NCBI GenBank assembly: GCA_043777315.1
Contig: JAYVPW010000061.1
Coordinates: 1 to 64,000, forward strand
Origin: CAIURC01 sp043777315
GTDB lineage: Bacteria; Verrucomicrobiota; Verrucomicrobiia; Chthoniobacterales; Chthoniobacteraceae
DNA: 64,000 bases
Direction of reading: 5' to 3'
Part shown: positions 17,844 through 26,157 of the stretch, in pieces
Position numbering within the stretch: the first letter of the stretch is position 1
Layout: every line of letters starts with the position of its first letter
Position numbers and translations under genes: made by a program
Notes under the pieces: model-generated
The model's input: only the letters and a program-made list of their open reading frames with translations
Told to the model about the DNA's origin: nothing
Databases searched by the model: none

Positions 17844-19186
17844 TCGAACTTCCTCGAAATCATCACGCCAACGCGCCCGAACCCCGCGTGCAAATCCTCG
17901 GCCTCGGCGGCGCGGGTGCGAACGCGCTCGATCGGATTCAGCTCGACGGAGTCGAAGGCGCGGAGCTCATCGCGATCAATACCGACCTCCAGTCGCTCAC
18001 CGGATCGGTCGCGCCGGTGAAGGTGCAGCTCGGCATGAAAACCACGCGCGGCCTCGGCGCGGGCGGCGACCCCGAGCTCGGCTATCAGGCCGCGGAAGAG
18101 GCCGCCGACGAACTCCGCGCCGCGATGGATGGCGCGGACATGATCTTTCTCTGCGTCGGTCTCGGCGGCGGCACCGGCTCGGGCGCGGCCCCGCTCGTCG
18201 CGTCGTATGCGCGCGAGCAGAATGCGCTCGTCGTCGTGTTTGCGACCCTGCCGTTCAGCTTCGAGGGGCGGCGGCGCATGGCCCAGGCGGAGGAGGCGCT
18301 CGCCACGCTCCGGCATTACGCGGACGTGGTGATCTGTTTCGAGAACGACAAAATGGGCGACGCCGTCTCGCCGCGCGCCGCGATCCAGGAAGCCTTCACC
18401 GCGGCGGACCAGACCATCAGCCAGAGCGTGCGCGCGGTCGCGGCGCTCGTCCGGCGGCGCGGGCTGATTCACGTCGGACTCGACGAGCTGACCACCGCGC
18501 TCCGCCGGCAAAACTCGCGCTGCATCTTCGGCTCCGGCGAAGCCGAGGGCGGCAACCGCGCGCACGCCGCCTTGGAGCTCGCGTTGAAAAGCCCGCTCAT
18601 GGATCGCGGACGCCTCCTCGCCGACGCCGAGAACGTCCTCGTCCACATCGCCGGTGGCCCGAATCTCACCTTGAACGAAGTCCAGATCCTCATGGAGGAA
18701 TTCAACCGCCATATCGGTGCCCACACCCGCATCCTCTTCGGCACCGCGATCGATCCGAGGCTCGGAAACCGCCTCACCGTCACGATCCTCAGCTCGGTCG
18801 AGGCGGCGGCGGCGGCGGCACCCGCCCCGGCGATCAGCGTCCCTCGCGTCGAAAGGCCGCCCGCCATGCCTGCCCGCGAATCAGCCCCCGCGCTCGCTTC
18901 CGAGGACGAGCACGTCCCGCAGATTTCCTACGTCGAGACCGATGACGAGATTGCGGTCCCCGCTGCCATCGCCCCGCCCGTGCCGATGCGGACGCCGGTC
19001 CCGGCGCGTGCGCCCGTCGTCCCCGCCGCCGCCGACGCCGCCGCGGCGAAGCGCGCGGGCAAGCAGGAGCAGATGCAATTCGAGCCGGTCACCCGCGGCC
19101 GATTCGAGAAAAGCGAGCCGACCATCGTCGATGGCCAGGACCTCGACGTCCCCACCTTCCTCCGCCGGAACATCCGCCCCAGGTAA
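17840..19186 (+). CDS. ftsZ: Cell division GTPase FtsZ with a divergent T7 loop
   Basis: Tubulin-like GTPase of 448 residues, the last gene of the cluster. Nucleotide-site motifs are close to standard: GLGGAGANAL, NTDLQSL, GLGAGGDPELG, GGGTGSGAAP and PFSFEGRRR. The C-terminal peptide LDVPTFLRRN matches the FtsA/ZipA-binding tail, joined by a roughly 110-residue Ala/Pro-rich linker. The exception is the T7 synergy loop, which completes the neighbour's GTPase site. Family consensus is NxDxxD; here residues 211-216 read HVGLDE, so Asn is His, the first Asp is Gly and the second is Glu. I checked this in the DNA at 18470-18487. Confidence 0.95.
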   Translation: MIELPRNHHANAPEPRVQILGLGGAGANALDRIQLDGVEGAELIAINTDLQSLTGSVAPVKVQLGMKTTRGLGAGGDPELGYQAAEEAADELRAAMDGADMIFLCVGLGGGTGSGAAPLVASYAREQNALVVVFATLPFSFEGRRRMAQAEEALATLRHYADVVICFENDKMGDAVSPRAAIQEAFTAADQTISQSVRAVAALVRRRGLIHVGLDELTTALRRQNSRCIFGSGEAEGGNRAHAALELALKSPLMDRGRLLADAENVLVHIAGGPNLTLNEVQILMEEFNRHIGAHTRILFGTAIDPRLGNRLTVTILSSVEAAAAAAPAPAISVPRVERPPAMPARESAPALASEDEHVPQISYVETDDEIAVPAAIAPPVPMRTPVPARAPVVPAAADAAAAKRAGKQEQMQFEPVTRGRFEKSEPTIVDGQDLDVPTFLRRNIRPR

Positions 19187-19226
19187 CCGCCTGACCTATC
19201 CCCGACGGCGCGCGTGCAACGGGGGG

Positions 19227-19358
19227 AGAAGTAAGAGGTCTTTCGACTTCGCTGCGCTGCGCTCAAGATGACCGGAGGGAAAGGAGCGCCGCGAGGGTGT
19301 GCGCGCGGGCCAGCCTTCCGAGTCATCCTGAGCGGAGCTTCGGCTTTGCGAAGCGGAG
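19227..19358. repeat. Interspersed palindromic repeat, copy 1 (arms in everted order)
   Basis: The region between ftsZ and the convergent gene at 19375 holds two half-copies of the repeat found at 21717, 54024 and 59089. GTAAGAGGTC...GCTCAAGATGAC lies at 19231-19272. GTCATCCTGAGCGGAGCTTC lies at 19322-19341, with its arm running on to about 19358. Their order is reversed relative to the other copies, as if two neighbouring copies had lost their outer arms. No coding function is seen. Confidence 0.75.
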
Positions 19359-19374
19359 TTTGGGAACGAGGAAA

Positions 19375-19995
19375 TTAGGCGAGGTCTCGGAGCTGGCGGT
19401 CGTGCCAGGGGCCGAGGGTGGCGAGGGCGAGGAGGGCGCCGGCGAGGGCGGTGGCCATGTCGGATTGGGTGTCCCACGGGTCGCCCTGGGTGCCGAGGAA
19501 GGCGTCGGAGGCTTCGTGGGAAATGAGGGCGACGGCGCATTCGAGGAGCTCGTAGGCGGCGCTGAGGGCGAGGCAGACGCTGACGATGAGGAAGGCGCGC
19601 CAGGCGGCGGTGGAGATGACTTTTTTACGAAGGAAGATCTCGCGGGCGATGAGGGCGGGGACGAAGCCCTGGGCGAAGTGGCCGAGGCGGTCGTAGTGGT
19701 TGCGGCTGAGGTGCCAGGCGTCGCGCGCCCAGTCGCCGAGGGGGACGAGGGCGTAGGTGTATTTGCCGCCGACGAGGAGGATGAGCATGTGCGCGGCGAT
19801 GAGGACGTAGGCGAGGTCGGTGAGGCGGAAGCGGCGGAAGGTGGCGGCGAGGAGGGCGAGGCCGAGGAGGGCGGGGAAGACTTCGAGCCACCAGGTGAGG
19901 CGGTCGAAGGGGGCGATGGCGGACCATGCGAGGACGGCGAGGACGGTGGCGAGGAGGGCGAGGGGGAGGGTGGGCGATTTGCGGGTTGCAGGCAT
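19375..19995 (-). CDS. YjdF-like (DUF2238) inner membrane protein
   Basis: About 206 residues with five or six hydrophobic segments. The segment NHYDRLGHFAQGFVPALIARE and the acidic YELLECAVALIS are recognisable in the YjdF/DUF2238 family of integral membrane proteins, whose function is unknown. The frame is open to an ATG at 20022, but that one would share its CATG with the start of the divergent gene. I prefer the ATG at 19995 (MPATRKSP), just before the first hydrophobic segment. It is convergent with ftsZ. Confidence 0.8.
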   Translation of the reverse strand: MPATRKSPTLPLALLATVLAVLAWSAIAPFDRLTWWLEVFPALLGLALLAATFRRFRLTDLAYVLIAAHMLILLVGGKYTYALVPLGDWARDAWHLSRNHYDRLGHFAQGFVPALIAREIFLRKKVISTAAWRAFLIVSVCLALSAAYELLECAVALISHEASDAFLGTQGDPWDTQSDMATALAGALLALATLGPWHDRQLRDLA

Positions 19996-20020
19996 GGGCA
20001 GGGTGGGGGAGAAAGGCGTC

Positions 20021-20395
20021 ATGGACTTACCCGATCAGCCGGTCGTCAATCAGGAACAGCGGACTTGGGCGATGATCGCGCACCTGAGCGCGTTCGCGAT
20101 GTATCTCACGGGGATCGGGCACATTCTCGGGCCGCTGATCGTGTGGCTGATGAAGCGGGACGGGAATCCGTTCGTGGATGATCAGGCAAAGGAGGCGCTG
20201 AATTTCCAGATCACGTGCTCGATCCTCTTCGGCATCGGGATCGTTTTATGTTTCACGATCATCTTCGCGATCATCGGCATCCCGATGCTGTGGGCGCTCG
20301 GGATTTATCATGTGGTGTGCATGCTGATCGCGGCGGTGAAGTCGTATGACGGCGTGGCTTTCCGCTACCCGATGACGATCCGGTTCATCAAGTGA
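20021..20395 (+). CDS. DUF4870 family membrane protein
   Basis: A 124-residue protein with three membrane segments. QRTWAMIAHLSAFA near the start, VDDQAKEALNFQIT in the middle, and a final VKSYDGVAFRYPMTIRFIK match the DUF4870 family (Tic20-like small membrane proteins of unknown role). The purine-rich GGGGGAGAAAGG before the ATG at 20021 is one of the better ribosome binding sites in the window and fixes the start. It is divergent from the YjdF-like gene. Confidence 0.85.
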   Translation: MDLPDQPVVNQEQRTWAMIAHLSAFAMYLTGIGHILGPLIVWLMKRDGNPFVDDQAKEALNFQITCSILFGIGIVLCFTIIFAIIGIPMLWALGIYHVVCMLIAAVKSYDGVAFRYPMTIRFIK

Positions 20396-20441
20396 CGCGG
20401 TGCGGTTGACAGGTCCGGGCGGGGCTTTTAGGGCTTGCGGG

Positions 20442-21677
20442 ATGAACGGACACGCTTGGAATTCTTTCACTCGCGGGGCCTTCGCCGCGGCACTCGGGCT
20501 CGGATTTTTTTCGGCGAAGGTGGACGCGGATTGGCTGCATTATCGTGGCTCGGGGATGAATGGGGCGTCGGCGGAGAAGCTGCCGGGGACGTTGCCGGCG
20601 GAGCCGCAGCAGTTGTGGAAGGTGGCGCTGGGGACGGGGACTTCGGGCGTGACGGTGGCGGGGGGGTATGTGTTTTCGATGGGTAACGCGGGCAGCGAGG
20701 ACGTGGTTTTTTGCCTGGAGGCGAAGACGGGGAAGGAGGTCTGGCGGCACGAGTATCCGCTGGCGCTGGATAAGCGGATGTTCGAGGGCGGGCCGGCGGC
20801 GACGCCGACGCTCGATGGCGATCGGGTCTATACGGTGAGCCATCAGGGCGACCTCTTCTGCCTCGACGCATCGACCGGGAAGCCCCGCTGGTACCAGCAT
20901 TACCAGAAAGATCTCGGCGGGCATCGGCCGCAGTGGGGCTTCGCGGGATCGCCGACGGTGGAGGGGAATTTGCTGCTGCTCGATGTCGGCGGGAAGGGCG
21001 CATCGACGGTGGCGCTGGACAAGATGAGCGGGAAGATCGTGTGGAAAAGTGGCGACGATGAGGCGGGTTACGCGTCGGTCGTGGCGGCGACGATCGGGGG
21101 CAAACGGACGGCGGTGGTTTTCAAGGCGGGCGCGCTGGTCGGGCTGGATTTGAAGGATGGGCGGGAGCTGTGGCGCACGGATTGGAAGACGCAGTATGGC
21201 GTGAACGCGGCGACGCCGCTGGTGCTCGGCGATCGGATTTTCATCGCGAGCGGATACGGCGAAGGGTGTGGGATGATCGAGATCAAGGGCGGGAAGGCGG
21301 GCGAGGTTTGGAAGAACAAGAACCTGAAGGCGCACATCAATTCGCCGGTGGCGTGGCAGGGCGACCTCTTCGGGATCGACGGGCAGGCCGAGCCGAAGGC
21401 GCCGCTGGTCTGTCTCGATGCGGCGACGGGCAGCGTCCGTTTCACCGACAAAAACGTCGCCGGCGGCTCGCTCATTCTGGCCGATGGAAAACTGATCGTG
21501 CTCAGCGAGCGCGGGGAGTTGCTGATCGGTGCGGCCTCGCGAACCGGCTTCAAACCTGGGCTCCGCGCGCAAGTGCTCGGCGGGCGCTGCTGGGTGCAGC
21601 CGACATTTTCGGGCGGCAAAATCTTCGCGAAGAACAACGCGGGCGACCTCGTCTGTGTGGACCTCGGCGGGAAGTGA
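20442..21677 (+). CDS. Exported PQQ-type beta-propeller protein
   Basis: About 411 residues with an N-terminal signal sequence (MNGHAWNSFTRGAFAAALGL, cleavage near VDA) and repeated blades of the PQQ/BamB type, such as CLEAKTGKEVWRHEY, LDASTGKPRWYQHY, LDKMSGKIVWKS and LDLKDGRELWRTDW. Such proteins, common in Verrucomicrobia and Planctomycetes, act outside the cytoplasm; the ligand cannot be told from sequence. No catalytic dehydrogenase residues were recognised. The start at 20442 places the hydrophobic stretch at the N-terminus; the frame is open back to 20400. TTGACA at 20406 lies upstream but without a clear -10. Confidence 0.8.
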   Translation: MNGHAWNSFTRGAFAAALGLGFFSAKVDADWLHYRGSGMNGASAEKLPGTLPAEPQQLWKVALGTGTSGVTVAGGYVFSMGNAGSEDVVFCLEAKTGKEVWRHEYPLALDKRMFEGGPAATPTLDGDRVYTVSHQGDLFCLDASTGKPRWYQHYQKDLGGHRPQWGFAGSPTVEGNLLLLDVGGKGASTVALDKMSGKIVWKSGDDEAGYASVVAATIGGKRTAVVFKAGALVGLDLKDGRELWRTDWKTQYGVNAATPLVLGDRIFIASGYGEGCGMIEIKGGKAGEVWKNKNLKAHINSPVAWQGDLFGIDGQAEPKAPLVCLDAATGSVRFTDKNVAGGSLILADGKLIVLSERGELLIGAASRTGFKPGLRAQVLGGRCWVQPTFSGGKIFAKNNAGDLVCVDLGGK

Positions 21678-21716
21678 CGGAGCGCCGCAACCCCCTCGCG
21701 CGTCCCAGCCTTCCGA

Positions 21717-21851
21717 GTCATCCTGAGCGGAGCTTCGGCTTTGCGAAGCGCAGCCGAAGGACCTCTTACTTTTCCCCCTCCGCGATGCGCGCGCCAATCG
21801 GAGAAAAAGTAAGAGGTCCTTCGACTGCGCTGGCGCTGCGCTCAGGATGAC
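21717..21851. repeat. Interspersed palindromic repeat, copy 2
   Basis: A 135-base inverted repeat starting GTCATCCTGAGCGGAGC and ending GCGCTCAGGATGAC. The inner ends of the arms read GGACCTCTTACTTTT and AAAAGTAAGAGGTCC around a 20-30 base GC-rich centre. It lies between two convergent genes, so the transcript of either could fold into a long hairpin. The same element recurs at 19227, 54024 and 59089. No transposase or clear target duplication is seen. Confidence 0.85.
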
Positions 21852-21872
21852 GGGCTGGGCCTCCCGAGACAT

Positions 21873-22295
21873 TCACGCCGCGGGGAAATCTTTCGCGAGG
21901 ACGAGCTCGGTGCCTTCTTTTTTGAGGTTGTAATCGACGCAGTCGAAGGCCTTGCGGATGAGGTGGATGCCGAGGCCGCCGGGCTGCACGAGATCGAGCG
22001 GACGGCCCGCGAGCTGCGAGGGATCGGCCTGTTTCCCAAAGTCCCGCAGGCGGAAGACGACGCCGGCCGCGCGCTGCTCGCAGATGAGGCTGATGAGCTG
22101 GTCGGGCTCGTGGTGGTAGGCGTAGCGGATGACGTTCGTGCAGGCTTCGTCGAGGCCGAGGATGATGAGGTCTTTCTCGGTCGGGGAGAGCGGGAGCGGG
22201 GCGAGAAATTGGCGCACGAAATCGCGCACGAGGGAGAGGTTCCCGGGATGGCTGGCGAACTCGATTTCGCGTCTGAGGCCGATGGCGCGTTTCAT
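21873..22295 (-). CDS. RsbW-like anti-sigma factor / Ser-Thr ATPase domain protein
   Basis: A 140-residue single-domain GHKL ATPase. The N-box LGLDEACTNVIRYAY, FRLRDFGKQADP and GGLGIHLIRKAFD are the RsbW/SpoIIAB motifs. Such kinases phosphorylate an anti-sigma antagonist or hold a sigma factor. It starts with an ATGA overlap on the SpoIIE-phosphatase gene upstream, so the two are co-translated and probably form a partner-switching pair. No STAS antagonist or sigma factor gene is nearby. Confidence 0.88.
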   Translation of the reverse strand: MKRAIGLRREIEFASHPGNLSLVRDFVRQFLAPLPLSPTEKDLIILGLDEACTNVIRYAYHHEPDQLISLICEQRAAGVVFRLRDFGKQADPSQLAGRPLDLVQPGGLGIHLIRKAFDCVDYNLKKEGTELVLAKDFPAA

Positions 22296-23572
22296 TTGAA
22301 TCCGAAGACGAGGATGGTCAGATCGTCGAAACGATCGGCGCGCTGGCGATGCTGGATTTCGCCGGCTTGCAGTGCATCGACGACATCGGCGGCATGCGAA
22401 AATGGGCGCTCGAGCAGGCGCGCGATGCCGCCGCGGTCGAGCTCCTCGTCGGCGGCGTTGAAGGATTCGACGAGGCCGTCGGTGAAAAGGACGAGCCATT
22501 CGTCGCGCTCGAGCGTGAGCGAATGTGAGCGGCCGGGAAGCTCGGGCAGCAGGCCGAGCGGCGGGGAGCCGGCGATGGCGAGTTCGCGCGCGTGGCCTTC
22601 CGCATCGACGAGAAAAGGGTGGCAGTGGCCGGCGCTGCAAAGCTCGACGCGGCGCGTGGAGCAGACGACGCGGCCGACGATCGCGGTGATGAACATGCCG
22701 CGAATGGTGTGGCCGCTGAGCATGGAATTCCACCGCGCGACGGCGGTGACGGGCGAGAGGCCGGGCTTCAGCACGAGCCGCAAAATGCTGAGCGCCTGCG
22801 CCATGAGCAACGCGGCGGGCATCCCTTTTCCCGAGACATCGCCGATGACGAAATAGATCTCGTCGGGGCCGAGTTCGATCACGTCGTAGAAGTCGCCGCC
22901 GACATTGAGCGCGGGCCGATAGACCGCGGCGAACTGCACGCCGGCGAGGTGCGGGAGCGACTGCGGGAGAAAGCTCGACTGGATTTCGTGCGCGAAGGCG
23001 AACTCCTGTTCGAGACGATCCTGCCCGCGCTGCCGCTCGCTGGTGCGGACCTTGTCGATGGCGGTGGCGGCGAGCGTGCCGTAAGCGGTGAAGGCTTCGA
23101 GATCGGCTTCATCAAAGGCTTCGCGGCCGATCGGGTTCAAAACCTGGAGCGCGCCGATGTCCTTGCCGCCGCTGACGAGCGGCGCGCAAAGGAGCGAGCG
23201 CGTGCGGAAGCCGGTCTGCCGATCGACGTCGCGATAAAACCGGTCGTCGGCATAAACGTCGGGAATGAGGAGCGGCTTCCGATGCTCGAGCACCCAGCCG
23301 GAAATGCCGCGGCCGCGCGGGACGATGATCTTTTCTCCGCCTCCATCCGCGAGTGGGATGCCGCCGCCGCTGGCGCTGTTCAGCTCGAGGCTGCCGTCGG
23401 GCCGGACGAGAAAAAGGGAGGCCGCCTCGACGCGCATGACGCGGCGCGCGACCTCGAGAATCGCGGCGAGGAGTTCGCCGGATTCGGTGATGCCGTTGAT
23501 GAGCGCGCTGACTTCGACGAGGCCTTTATAAACTTCGAGCAGCCGCTCCAGTCGGGCGATTTCGGAAGACAT
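22292..23572 (-). CDS. GAF-domain PP2C (SpoIIE/RsbU-type) phosphatase
   Basis: A 426-residue protein with an N-terminal coiled helix, a GAF sensor domain at about 25-170 and a SpoIIE phosphatase domain at about 190-426. The metal-binding acidic motifs VGGDFYDV and IGDVSGKGMPAAL are intact, as is FTDGLVES. It would dephosphorylate a phosphoserine antagonist protein in response to a ligand of the GAF domain. It overlaps the RsbW-like gene by four bases. Confidence 0.9.
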   Translation of the reverse strand: MSSEIARLERLLEVYKGLVEVSALINGITESGELLAAILEVARRVMRVEAASLFLVRPDGSLELNSASGGGIPLADGGGEKIIVPRGRGISGWVLEHRKPLLIPDVYADDRFYRDVDRQTGFRTRSLLCAPLVSGGKDIGALQVLNPIGREAFDEADLEAFTAYGTLAATAIDKVRTSERQRGQDRLEQEFAFAHEIQSSFLPQSLPHLAGVQFAAVYRPALNVGGDFYDVIELGPDEIYFVIGDVSGKGMPAALLMAQALSILRLVLKPGLSPVTAVARWNSMLSGHTIRGMFITAIVGRVVCSTRRVELCSAGHCHPFLVDAEGHARELAIAGSPPLGLLPELPGRSHSLTLERDEWLVLFTDGLVESFNAADEELDRGGIARLLERPFSHAADVVDALQAGEIQHRQRADRFDDLTILVFGFK

Positions 23573-23684
23573 GCGGAGGGAAATGTAGGGAAGTTCGCGG
23601 GAGGCGGAAGGCGGGAGTGAACTCCGTCGGATTTAGCTGAATAGCGCTGGAATTTCGCACGTCGGAGTTTCATCGTTTCACCTC

Positions 23685-24455
23685 ATGAAAATCGTCCTGC
23701 TCGCCGTTTCATTTTTTGTTTTGCCGCTCGCCGGGCGCGCGGTCGATACCGCGTATTCCGCGCTGCGAGTCGTGGGAAAAGGGAGCGGTGCCGATTCGCT
23801 GAACCGGGTCGTGGAGCTGCGCGCGCGCGGCGGCTCGCCTGCGCCGGCGGTGTGGAAAATCGTGCTCGCCGATCCGCAATCGCGCGGTGGCGTGCGCGAG
23901 GTGGAAGTGCAGAGCGGACGCGTGATTTCCGAGCGCGCGCCGACCGGCCGCACGCTGGGAGCGCCGATGAATTTCAACGCGCTGAACCTCGATTCGGAGG
24001 GCGCTTTCACGATCGCGAACGATGAGGCGAAAAAGGCGGGCGTCGCATTCGAGCGCGTCGATTATTTGCTGAAAAGCGGGAGCCACGGCGGCGCGCCGGT
24101 GTGGGAGTTGCAGCTTTTTCATGGCGCGTCGGAGCGTGTAGCGACCGTGCAAATCGCGGCCGACAGCGGGACGATTTTGCGCGAAGACGGGCTGACCGTC
24201 CGCGGTGGTCGCACGTATCCGCGAGTCGATCAGCGCCCGCCGGTGACCGACCGCGATTACGTCGCGCCCCCGCCGGACGATCGGCGCACCGAGGATCGCG
24301 AATATGTCGATCGGCGATACGAGGATCGCCGGATCGACGAGGACAGGGTCGAGGCGCACGAGCCGATCCGCAACGTGCCGAGCCTCTTCCGGCGCGCGAA
24401 ACAGCATTTCGAAAGGCGCGGAGATCAGATCCGCAATTTCTTTCTCGGCGAGTAG
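23685..24455 (+). CDS. Secreted protein of unknown function, Arg/Asp-rich tail
   Basis: A 256-residue protein with a clear signal peptide (about 1-19: MKIVLLAVSFFVLPLAGRA). The middle (about 20-180) has two half repeats of the kind seen in PepSY-like domains (VWKIVLADPQSRGG..VREVEV and PVWELQLFHGASERVATVQI). The end (about 185-235) is very rich in Arg, Asp, Glu and Tyr, with repeats of DREYVDRRYEDRR type. It is divergent from the SpoIIE gene across 112 bases. The PepSY similarity is tentative and no function is assigned. Confidence 0.6.
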   Translation: MKIVLLAVSFFVLPLAGRAVDTAYSALRVVGKGSGADSLNRVVELRARGGSPAPAVWKIVLADPQSRGGVREVEVQSGRVISERAPTGRTLGAPMNFNALNLDSEGAFTIANDEAKKAGVAFERVDYLLKSGSHGGAPVWELQLFHGASERVATVQIAADSGTILREDGLTVRGGRTYPRVDQRPPVTDRDYVAPPPDDRRTEDREYVDRRYEDRRIDEDRVEAHEPIRNVPSLFRRAKQHFERRGDQIRNFFLGE

Positions 24456-24494
24456 CTCGTCGCAGGAGGCCGTCGGCTGTGGCATGATGCGCCC

Positions 24495-24959
24495 ATGTTT
24501 GAACTGATCGTTTCGTTAGCCGCAGTCGGAGCGCTGCTGCTGTTCGTGGAAATGTTCGTGCCCGGCGCGGTCGCCGGCATCGTCGGCGGGCTCGCGCTTT
24601 TTGCCGCCGTGGCGCTCTGTTATTCGGAGTATGGCGTGGACCGCGGGAACCTGATGTTCATTGGCGTGCTCGTCTTCGGAACGGTGCTGCTCGTCTGGTG
24701 GATGCGCTCTTTTTCCAACAGCCGGATGGGACGAAAATGGACGCTGCAAACCGCGGTGCCGAACGATTCGGCGCAGTCGAGTTTCCAGCAATTGGCGGAT
24801 CAAGACGGCAGCGCGCTGACGGATTTGCGACCGGCGGGAACGGCGCTGATCGGCGGCACGCGCGTGGATGTGATCGCCGAGAGCGAACAGATCGACCGCG
24901 GCGCAGCGATCCGCGTCGTGCGGGTGGAAGGCAGCAAGGTCGTGGTCCGGCGCGCGTAA
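24495..24959 (+). CDS. NfeD-like membrane protein
   Basis: A 154-residue protein with two or three membrane segments in the first 75 residues. It ends in a small OB-fold domain containing GTALIGGTRVDVIAESEQIDRG and VRVEGSKVVVRR, the NfeD C-terminal signature. NfeD proteins partner with SPFH/flotillin proteins in membrane microdomains. FloA follows after a 190-base gap that holds a palindrome. This is the short NfeD form without a protease domain. Confidence 0.88.
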   Translation: MFELIVSLAAVGALLLFVEMFVPGAVAGIVGGLALFAAVALCYSEYGVDRGNLMFIGVLVFGTVLLVWWMRSFSNSRMGRKWTLQTAVPNDSAQSSFQQLADQDGSALTDLRPAGTALIGGTRVDVIAESEQIDRGAAIRVVRVEGSKVVVRRA

Positions 24960-24981
24960 TCGGCCGGTCGTTCGGCCCGGA

Positions 24982-25072
24982 TTTTTAGCCACGGAAAAAC
25001 ACGGAAGGGTCACGGAATCGGAATTTGAAGTTCCGGCTTCCGTGAAATTTCGCGTCCTTCCGTGGCTAAAAA
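24982..25072. repeat. Palindromic repeat between nfeD and floA
   Basis: The arms TTTTTAGCCACGGA...ACACGGAAGGGTCACGGAA and TTCCGTGAAA...CCTTCCGTGGCTAAAAA are inverted copies that could fold into an imperfect hairpin of about 35 base pairs with a short centre. Elements containing TTAGCCACGGA are frequent in planctomycete and verrucomicrobial genomes. An in-frame extension of floA runs through it, which argues for the downstream floA start. Confidence 0.75.
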
Positions 25073-25149
25073 CAACGCCGCCACGTTTGGCTCGCGAGCT
25101 TTCCCGCTCGCGGTCCGCCGCGGGGACCGACTACCTTCTGCGGCAAATT

Positions 25150-26157
25150 ATGGGCAATGCACTTTTGGTTCTCGTCATCGTCGTGGGGCTCGTCCTCGCG
25201 ATCGTCCTTTTCAACTTCTTCGGCCTCTGGCTGCGCGCAAAAATCTCTGGCGCGCCAGTCAGCATGGGGACGCTGATCGCGATGAAACTGCGCGGCGTGC
25301 CCGTCGCGCAAATCGTGGGTGCGCGAATCACCGCCGTGAAAGCGGGACTGCCCGTCGATACCAACGGGCTCGAGGCGCACTACCTCGCCGGCGGCGATGT
25401 CATCCACGTCATCCTCGCGCTCATCGCTGCGGAAAAATCGGGCATCGCGCTCACCTTCGATCACGCGCGCGGCATCGACCTCGCGACGAAAGGCACCGGC
25501 AAAACGGTGCTCGACGCAGTGAGGACGAGCATCAATCCGCGCGTCATCGACTGCCCGAATCCGACCAGCGGCAAGAACACGATCGACGGCGTGGCGAAAG
25601 ACGGCATCGGCGTGAAAGCAAAGGCGCGCGTGACCGTGCGGACGAACCTCGCGCAGTTCGTCGGCGGCGCGACGGAGGAGACGATCATCGCCCGCGTCGG
25701 CGAGGGCATCGTTAGCGCGATCGGCTCGGCGGATTCCTACAAGCTCGTGCTCGAAAATCCCGACCGCATTTCCAAAGCCGTGCTCGCGAAAGGCCTCGAT
25801 AGCGGCACCGCATTCGAGATCCTTTCGATCGACATCGCCGACGTGGATATCGGCGAAAACATCGGCGCGAAACTGCAGGCCGAGCAGGCCGACGCCGACA
25901 AGCGCGTGGCCCAGGCGAAGGCCGAAGTCCGCCGCGCCGCCGCCGTTGCCGTCGAGCAGGAGATGCGCGCGCGGACGCAGGAGATGCGCGCGAAAGTCGT
26001 CGAAGCCGAGGCGCAGGTGCCGCAGGCGATGGCCGATGCCTTTCGCTCCGGCAATCTCGGAATCATGGATTACGTGAAGATGAAAAACATTCAGGCCGAC
26101 ACGGAGATGCGCGGCTCGATCGCGGGCGGTGACCGGCCGCGCGAAGGCGGGCAATGA
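25150..26157 (+). CDS. floA: Flotillin-like protein FloA
   Basis: A 335-residue SPFH-domain protein close to the Bacillus FloA length of 331. One N-terminal membrane segment (about 3-25, LVLVIVVGLVLAIVLFNFFG) precedes the FloA core: VSMGTLIAMKLRGVPVAQIV, VDTNGLEAHYLAGGDV, TGKTVLDAVRTSINPRVIDC. An Ala/Glu-rich coiled coil (EQADADKRVAQAKAEVRRAA) follows at about 250-300. FloA scaffolds membrane microdomains. The frame opens at 25042 inside a palindromic repeat, so the start at 25150, just before the membrane segment, is preferred. Confidence 0.93.
   Translation: MGNALLVLVIVVGLVLAIVLFNFFGLWLRAKISGAPVSMGTLIAMKLRGVPVAQIVGARITAVKAGLPVDTNGLEAHYLAGGDVIHVILALIAAEKSGIALTFDHARGIDLATKGTGKTVLDAVRTSINPRVIDCPNPTSGKNTIDGVAKDGIGVKAKARVTVRTNLAQFVGGATEETIIARVGEGIVSAIGSADSYKLVLENPDRISKAVLAKGLDSGTAFEILSIDIADVDIGENIGAKLQAEQADADKRVAQAKAEVRRAAAVAVEQEMRARTQEMRAKVVEAEAQVPQAMADAFRSGNLGIMDYVKMKNIQADTEMRGSIAGGDRPREGGQ

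Noticed and set aside
20406..20434. TTGACA upstream of the beta-propeller gene as a promoter
   Set aside because: The -35 is perfect but no acceptable -10 lies at 16-18 bases (TAGGGC only), so I did not list it as a feature.
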